From Favolaschia claudopus (Eukaryota; Basidiomycota; Agaricomycetes; Agaricales; Mycenaceae): a DNA stretch of 64,000 nt. This document shows positions 58,909 to 64,000 of this stretch, in pieces. Position numbers and translations under genes: made by a program. How positions within the stretch are numbered: position 1 is the first letter of the stretch; every line of letters begins with the position of its first letter. The notes beneath the pieces were generated by a model. The model was not told the origin of the DNA, made no database searches, and was given only the letters and a program-made list of their open reading frames with translations. The DNA is taken from assembly GCA_037176885.1 (NCBI GenBank), contig JAWWNJ010000168.1, positions 62,001 to 126,000 on the forward strand, in the 5' to 3' direction.

Positions 58909-61215
58909 GCGAGGACTCATTCCTGACCGCAACGATAAGCTATGATATGATGGTCCGCTCTTAGAAATCATACTTGCATTGCGTTTCTTTTTTCCTCAGC
59001 TTAGTATCAAGTATTAATACCAGTTGATGCCCCTCGCCTCACACCTTGCCATACCCTCCTCCCCTACTGCCTCGTTTTCCCGAACTCACATCGCATCGCA
59101 TTGCATCTTCATATTGTTTTTCTACTCATGCTGTCGTGACTGTGTACATTATAACAGGGAGCTGAACTTCCTGGCAAGACGTAAGACGGGGGTCGTAGAG
59201 GATGAATTCAATTTTCTTTTCTCTCTCTCTCGGACATCCATCTTGGTCAAGTTGTTCGGCCGAAGTGCTAGCCTGTAGCGGGGGAATGAGATCGCAACAA
59301 CGAATGATTCAATGAAGATCCGGGGTACTGGCAGAGAAAGATCGGAGAGGTCGTTGGGTGGTAACGGCCGTGATTTTTGGGCGTCGTCCCGAACTTGTTC
59401 GACGACGAAATCACGATTGTGGAGCGGTCGTGATAGGAAGTCTTGAGACGAAGCGAGAGACAAAAATTGCCCAGAGATTTGTTCGTTGCCGCCGCGTTTG
59501 GGAGAACGGAGGTACGGTTCGGGAATCGGCACGAAGCTGCGGGTGCGGGCTGTTTTTGCCGTGGTTGACGAGAGTTGACGAAAGTATGTGTTCCGATCCG
59601 TGGGCGGAGAGGTGAGGACGGAACAAAATCGGACTGGCCCGTTGCAGGTTGCGGTGATTCAACTCGTAATTACGGTGCCATCTACAGGAACAACGGAATA
59701 GTATATCCAGAGACTCAGAGTTTTCGGTGCGGGATACCGAGCGTTACAACGGTTTACGACGCGACGAGACGCTGCGGCGTACGTATACCGCTATATTTTT
59801 TGTTGCTCAACAAGCGTCTATCAAAAAACAATGGTCGCGACGACAAACGACAAGTTCAAGCGATTAACTGGCTGCGCACCTAAGGGCACCCTGAAGTCTT
59901 CGGCTGTTCCTTGAATCGCGACGCCACGAACACTCATCTATCGCGGCAGCAGCACTTCGAGCGAACCGCCTTGTGCTCGAGACGAAAATAAAAGCTGGAG
60001 TAGTGGTAACCAGAACGCCAAGAAGCCTTGTGATGGAGGCAGGTCCAGGATGGTGTATCTTGATTTTTGTGCGAGGCTGTCTCTCTCGGGAGTGGTTAGG
60101 TGAACGCTATGCCTGGGAGTAGGAGGAACAAGGAGATGGTCAAGAGGTCGCAGCCGCATGGGTGTTTTTTTTGGCCAACAACCGTCGAGGGGCGGAAAGC
60201 TGTCCGAAAATATGTTGCGTATATTTGGCCAGGTTCTTGACTGGAGGTGAGCCAGACAAGAGCATCGAAAGCACGAGATGTTATAGAACGATAAGTTGAA
60301 GATTAATTGTGTCGTTCAAGTGTCTTTCGAAGATATGATCATGGTACCACTGCTGCGGTGCCTCTAGGAACCAGACAAGAACGCCGAGTGTAGTTGGTTC
60401 ATCCACAGCGAGAGTTAGACGGAGCCTGATACTATCTGGACGCTTTCTTCGATGTTAGTGACTCGGAAACGCGGATCATGTTGAAGGTAGAGAGGATGGG
60501 CCAGGGATAAAGGTGACTGAGATTGCAGGATGGAATATTATACGGTTAAAATTAGTGCTTGCATTGCCGGACCAGCGGAGCAAAGGCAGTCATCGCGAGA
60601 CAGGGAGGGATTCAAAGTAACTAGTTGACAGCTCCCTGAGGCATCCGTACGAGCTGTGGTTGGTTATTGGAATAGAACAGCGAATTCTTTCGTCTCTTGA
60701 GATTCCAATTGGTGGAGATTCAGACAACACAAAGCAATCCAAGCCAGACCAGAGTGATGGTGAAAGACTATCGAAAAGTCTGATATCCAGGATACACTAG
60801 AGGATAAGAAAATATGATAATCGAACTTGTTCGGGCAACCCGAGTTCTAGCTCTTGATCATGAAAAGGGTTGGGTTCGGCGCAAGTTGACTATCGCGGCG
60901 GAGACTAGTCCAGATTGCTGCTGAGATTGACGTCGAGTGCGTCGCGCGACGTACTTAGAGGCTAGAGCCAAAGCAGGGGGCAGTGATGGCTTGGTTGTGC
61001 TTCATGACTACGAAATCCGACGCATCAAAATACTGAGGCTCATCGGCTTTGCATAGGTTCCTCTTCTTTACTCCTCCCTCGTCGTCCTCTTCGTTCCCCG
61101 CTGCGGTTTTCTCTCCATTCCGCAGGTCTGTCACAGTCTTGGGCTCTTGGGAGTCTTGTGCCCATAAATCAATTATTCTGATGCCAAGTTGCTCACAGGC
61201 GGCTTTCTCTCTTTT
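58909..61215. other. gene-poor stretch, 2.3 kb
   Basis: No gene is supported. Frames at 59149-59532 and 59575-59883 lack ATG starts or family features. The frame at 60955-61227 (minus) overlaps the ADAM start antisense and was not accepted. The right end should hold the ADAM promoter. Confidence 0.45.
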
Positions 61216-64000
61216 ATGCATTTCCACCTCAGCTTTTTGGCGCTGGTCGTTACTTTTCTACTCCAATGGATAGACCCAGTGGCCGGTGAGCAACGCACTA
61301 ACCTTCCAAAAATTGCCGATCTTGACGAGGTTCGCGGGAAGTAGCTCATAGTGTGTCTCCGCCTCCGCTGAAACGCCTTGCCAATCCGTCGACTCTCGCC
61401 CTCGAGATTCTACCTCGTCGACACTCCTCTTCGTCTGCAGTTCCGTCGCCATTGAGCAAACGGGAGCCATTCCTTCCCCGTTCAACGACCCTCCGATACG
61501 ACGATACGTTCCGCCTCAAGATTGCAGCCTTTGACGAGATTTTCCACCTGCATCTGCGTCCCAACGACCACCTTATTCACCCCGCAGCCCGGATAAATTA
61601 CTACGCTACCAGACCTGATGGGACGACCTATATCGCAAGCACAAAGCCACTGCTCCGTGAGACGGTCAAAGCATATTGGGGAGAGGTTATCGACGCGGAC
61701 CATTCCCTAACGCGTATGCGTGAAGATGCTGCTGGTGTTTTCCCGACTCCTCATCCTGCAGAACTCGGTTGGGCAAGGATCATGGTTCACCATCAAGGCG
61801 ACATTGACCAGCACCTCGCGCCTGTTTTTGAGGGCGCTTTCACTGCCAAGGGTGTCGTCTACCATGTCACGACCAAGGAAAATTATGAGCGACATAGGCG
61901 CCCATTGGACGCAGACGTTTCGGAGGCGGTGGATATAATGGATTCTGAGTTGGTCATCTGGCGCGAAGACGATATGATGTCCCCCGAGGAAGAGCACTTA
62001 GCGTTAACGGGCCAGGAACTAGCGATTCCGCCACCTTCGCCCCAAACCTGCGGTCATGATCGTATGACGTTCAACACGGATCCCTCACAAAATCCCATTC
62101 TACAGAAACCGGCGACTAGTCCGTGGCTGGAAAATCCCCTGAACATGTTCGGCAACTATTCCAAGCGAGACGGCGATGTTGTTGGTACTCAAATGGGCAG
62201 CAAGTACGTTGCATCTTTCCCGTCATGCTTCCATGATCCTGATTATTTTTGTATCTCCCAGTTTCGTGAACAATATTGGGGATAACACTGGATGCCCGAC
62301 CACTCAGAAAGTGGTAAGTTCCGATCTTCTCTTTCGGCATCTGAGATGGTCATCAACGAACCTTGAAGCTCTATATGGGTGTTGCCGCCGACTGCGTTTA
62401 TGTCCAGAAATACGGCTCCCACTCGAATGCCACAAGCCAGATTCTGACAACCTGGAACTCGGCTAGTTCACTATACAAATCCACCTTCAATGTCAGCCTC
62501 GGTATAGTGGAGCTACAAATTCAGAGCGATGTGTACGGCGACCTTGTTTCTGTGGCACATTCTAGTGATGCTGAAATGAATATGGATTTAGATGCCCTAA
62601 CCCTGTCAACACCTCGATGCCCTGGAACGTCGACTGCAGCAATGTGGTTCTCAACGACCGGTTGTCTTTGTTCTCTCAATGGCGCGGAGCGAAAGGATCC
62701 GATGGCGTCGGCTTGTGGCATCTCATGAGCGGCTGCCCCACTGGTTCGGAAGTCGGCATCGCGTGGCTCGCAACATTGTATGTCGTCGATTCCACTTTTC
62801 GTCTCATCTGTGTATTGTTTTCTGATCGAGTTATTTCTTCGCAGATGCCAACAATCTGCGTCAGGCAGCGCGCCTTCTGTTGTATCGGGCACGGCTGTTT
62901 CTACTGCAGGGTTAACGGAATGGCAAGTCGTTGCCCACGAGATTGGACATAATTTTGGTGCGATTGTATGTTGCTTCTCTCATCGGGTTTATGTTCGACG
63001 TAAATTGATTTTGTTTCTTGTTTAGCACGACGTGAGCGATTTATTCTGTGGATTCGTGTTCGCGTATGTAAAACTGACTGGCTTGTAGTGTGCTGACGGC
63101 TGCAACTCGACGACTTCTTGTTGTCCATTAACAGCCAGTTCGTGCAATGCGAATGCCAAGTTTATTATGAGCCCCGTAGCACAGAAGGGAGAGAAATTCT
63201 TCTCGCCGTGTAGTCTTGGCAATATCTGTTCGCCGACTCCTTCTGTACAACGTTTCTGTATCTCATCATCTACCCCTCCAGGTTCGCTCATGACCGGTGT
63301 CTCCCGGACCAACACAACATGTCTGCAAGATCCAAGCAACAACGTCGATACGTTCTCTTTGCAGATGTGCGGCAACGGGATTGTTGAGCAAGGCGAGGAG
63401 TGCGATCCTGGCGAGGATGTCGATTCGCCCTGTTGCGATTCCAAGACGTGCAAGTTCAAACCGGGAGCATTGTGTGATCCGGAGAGCAGCCCGTGTTGTA
63501 CGCAGCAATGTGGGTTTGCGCCGTCGACGCAGGTGTGTAGGCCGGCGAAGGATGCGAAGTGCGATATACCCGAGAAATGTACGGGTAATTCGTCGACGTG
63601 TCCTACTGATGAAATGGCACCCAATGGTGCGTTATCTAAAGTACAGACGTGTGCGCAGCTCTCATTGTTGTTCATTCCAGGGCAGAGCTGTGGTGGTAAT
63701 GGGCTTGCGTGTGCGAGTGGAATGTGTACATCTGTTGCTCGTATGTGCTTCTACTCGTTAACGATGGCCGCTGAGTGAATTTTGTTACCCAGTACAATGC
63801 CAGCAACTCGGATCGTCCATGAACCTTTCGAAGCCTTGTCCGAATCCAGGCAACACATGTCAAGTCTCTTGCCAAGATCCGACGAAAGCAAATCAGTGTA
63901 TCCTTCTGACTGCGCTGTTAGTCGATGGGTCGCCGTGTGGTGAGTATCTTGGGCTATATTATTCATGTCCCTTGCTGACGTACAGCAGGCTACGGTGGTG
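61216..64000 (+). CDS. ADAM-type zinc metalloprotease with disintegrin-like domain (3' end beyond window)
   Basis: Exon 1 (61216-61285) encodes a signal peptide (MHFHLSFLALVVTFLLQW). The long exon 61345-62203 is the prodomain (RYDDTFRLKIAAFDEIFHLH, STKPLLRETVKAYWGEV). The reprolysin domain follows: YMGVAADCVYVQKYGSHSNA, WNVDCSNVVLNDRLSLFSQW, MSGCPTGSEVGIAWLATL and VVAHEIGHNFGAIHD (H475, H479, H485 bind zinc; E476 is catalytic). The last two residues of this motif come from a 6-nt exon at 63026-63031. A Cys-rich disintegrin-like region (CGNGIVEQGEECDPGED, CCDSKTCKFKPGALCDPESS, CDIPEKCTGNSSTCPTDE) continues to the window edge. Fungal ADAMs are secreted or membrane proteases with unknown substrates; the membrane helix, if any, lies outside the window. 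Confidence 0.92.
63026..63031 (+). other. 6-nt micro-exon in the ADAM gene
   Basis: TTGTTTAG precedes and GTGAGC follows CACGAC, so both splice sites are good. The six bases encode His485 and Asp486 of the HExxHxxGxxHD motif. Without them, the flanking exons join in frame but the third zinc ligand is lost. Confidence 0.85.

Noticed and set aside
60955..61227. 90-codon minus-strand frame overlapping the ADAM start codon
   Set aside because: It overlaps the signal-peptide exon antisense and has no recognisable domain. Composition is protein-like, so transcription data could reopen the case.

Overview
The window is nuclear DNA of a filamentous basidiomycete, most likely an Agaricomycete. Nearly every gene is broken by GT-AG introns of about 48 to 65 nt. 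Housekeeping genes (RVS167, SDO1, ALG1, NFU1, GCN20, ornithine aminotransferase, DSS4, chorismate synthase) sit among families typical of mushroom-forming fungi (DUF6699, DUF7704, CPL1-like cysteine-rich proteins, F-box, MYND, secreted Ala/Gly-rich proteins). I found no operons, CRISPR arrays or tRNAs. Exon models were assembled by hand from splice consensus, reading frame and family resemblance; no database was searched.

Layout. 1-375: 5' part of a DUF6699 gene, cut by the window edge. 811-1090: probable relic of a multicopper oxidase. 1534-9692: compact housekeeping block (RVS167, SDO1, ALG1, NFU1, MYND protein) with a 420-bp foldback MITE between NFU1 and the MYND gene. 11047-15923: GPI-like GH79 glycosidase and a DUF4139 protein. 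17010-21971: tyrosine phosphatase of the MAP-kinase phosphatase type, with a CRE-like site upstream. 22575-29173: hypothetical protein, a membrane protein with three PAM2-like motifs, and a secreted furin-like/CPL1 repeat protein. 30238-35773: C2H2 protein, F-box protein, hypothetical protein and DUF7704 membrane protein. 36096-41368: single-pass membrane protein divergent from GCN20. 42233-53325: GH76 mannanase-like enzyme, ornithine aminotransferase, DSS4, CofD/YvcK-like protein, hypothetical protein and chorismate synthase. 53519-54176: hAT-type non-autonomous element with a perfect 8-bp target duplication. 56230-64000: possible SAP30-like protein, a secreted Ala/Gly-rich protein and an ADAM metalloprotease running off the right edge.

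Functional threads. Five products look secreted or surface-bound and could act on the wall or outside the cell (GH79, GH76, CPL1-like, Ala/Gly-rich protein, ADAM). Several gene pairs are divergent with short shared promoters (RVS167/SDO1, ALG1/NFU1, hypothetical/DUF7704, membrane protein/GCN20, DSS4/CofD).

Most notable observations: a membrane protein with three poly(A)-binding-protein-interaction-like motifs; micro-exons of 6, 8, 12 and 13 nt, the 6-nt one encoding the third zinc-ligand histidine of the ADAM protease; a cysteine-repeat gene whose introns repeatedly split a codon, usually Cys, after its first base; and two MITEs with intact target-site duplications.
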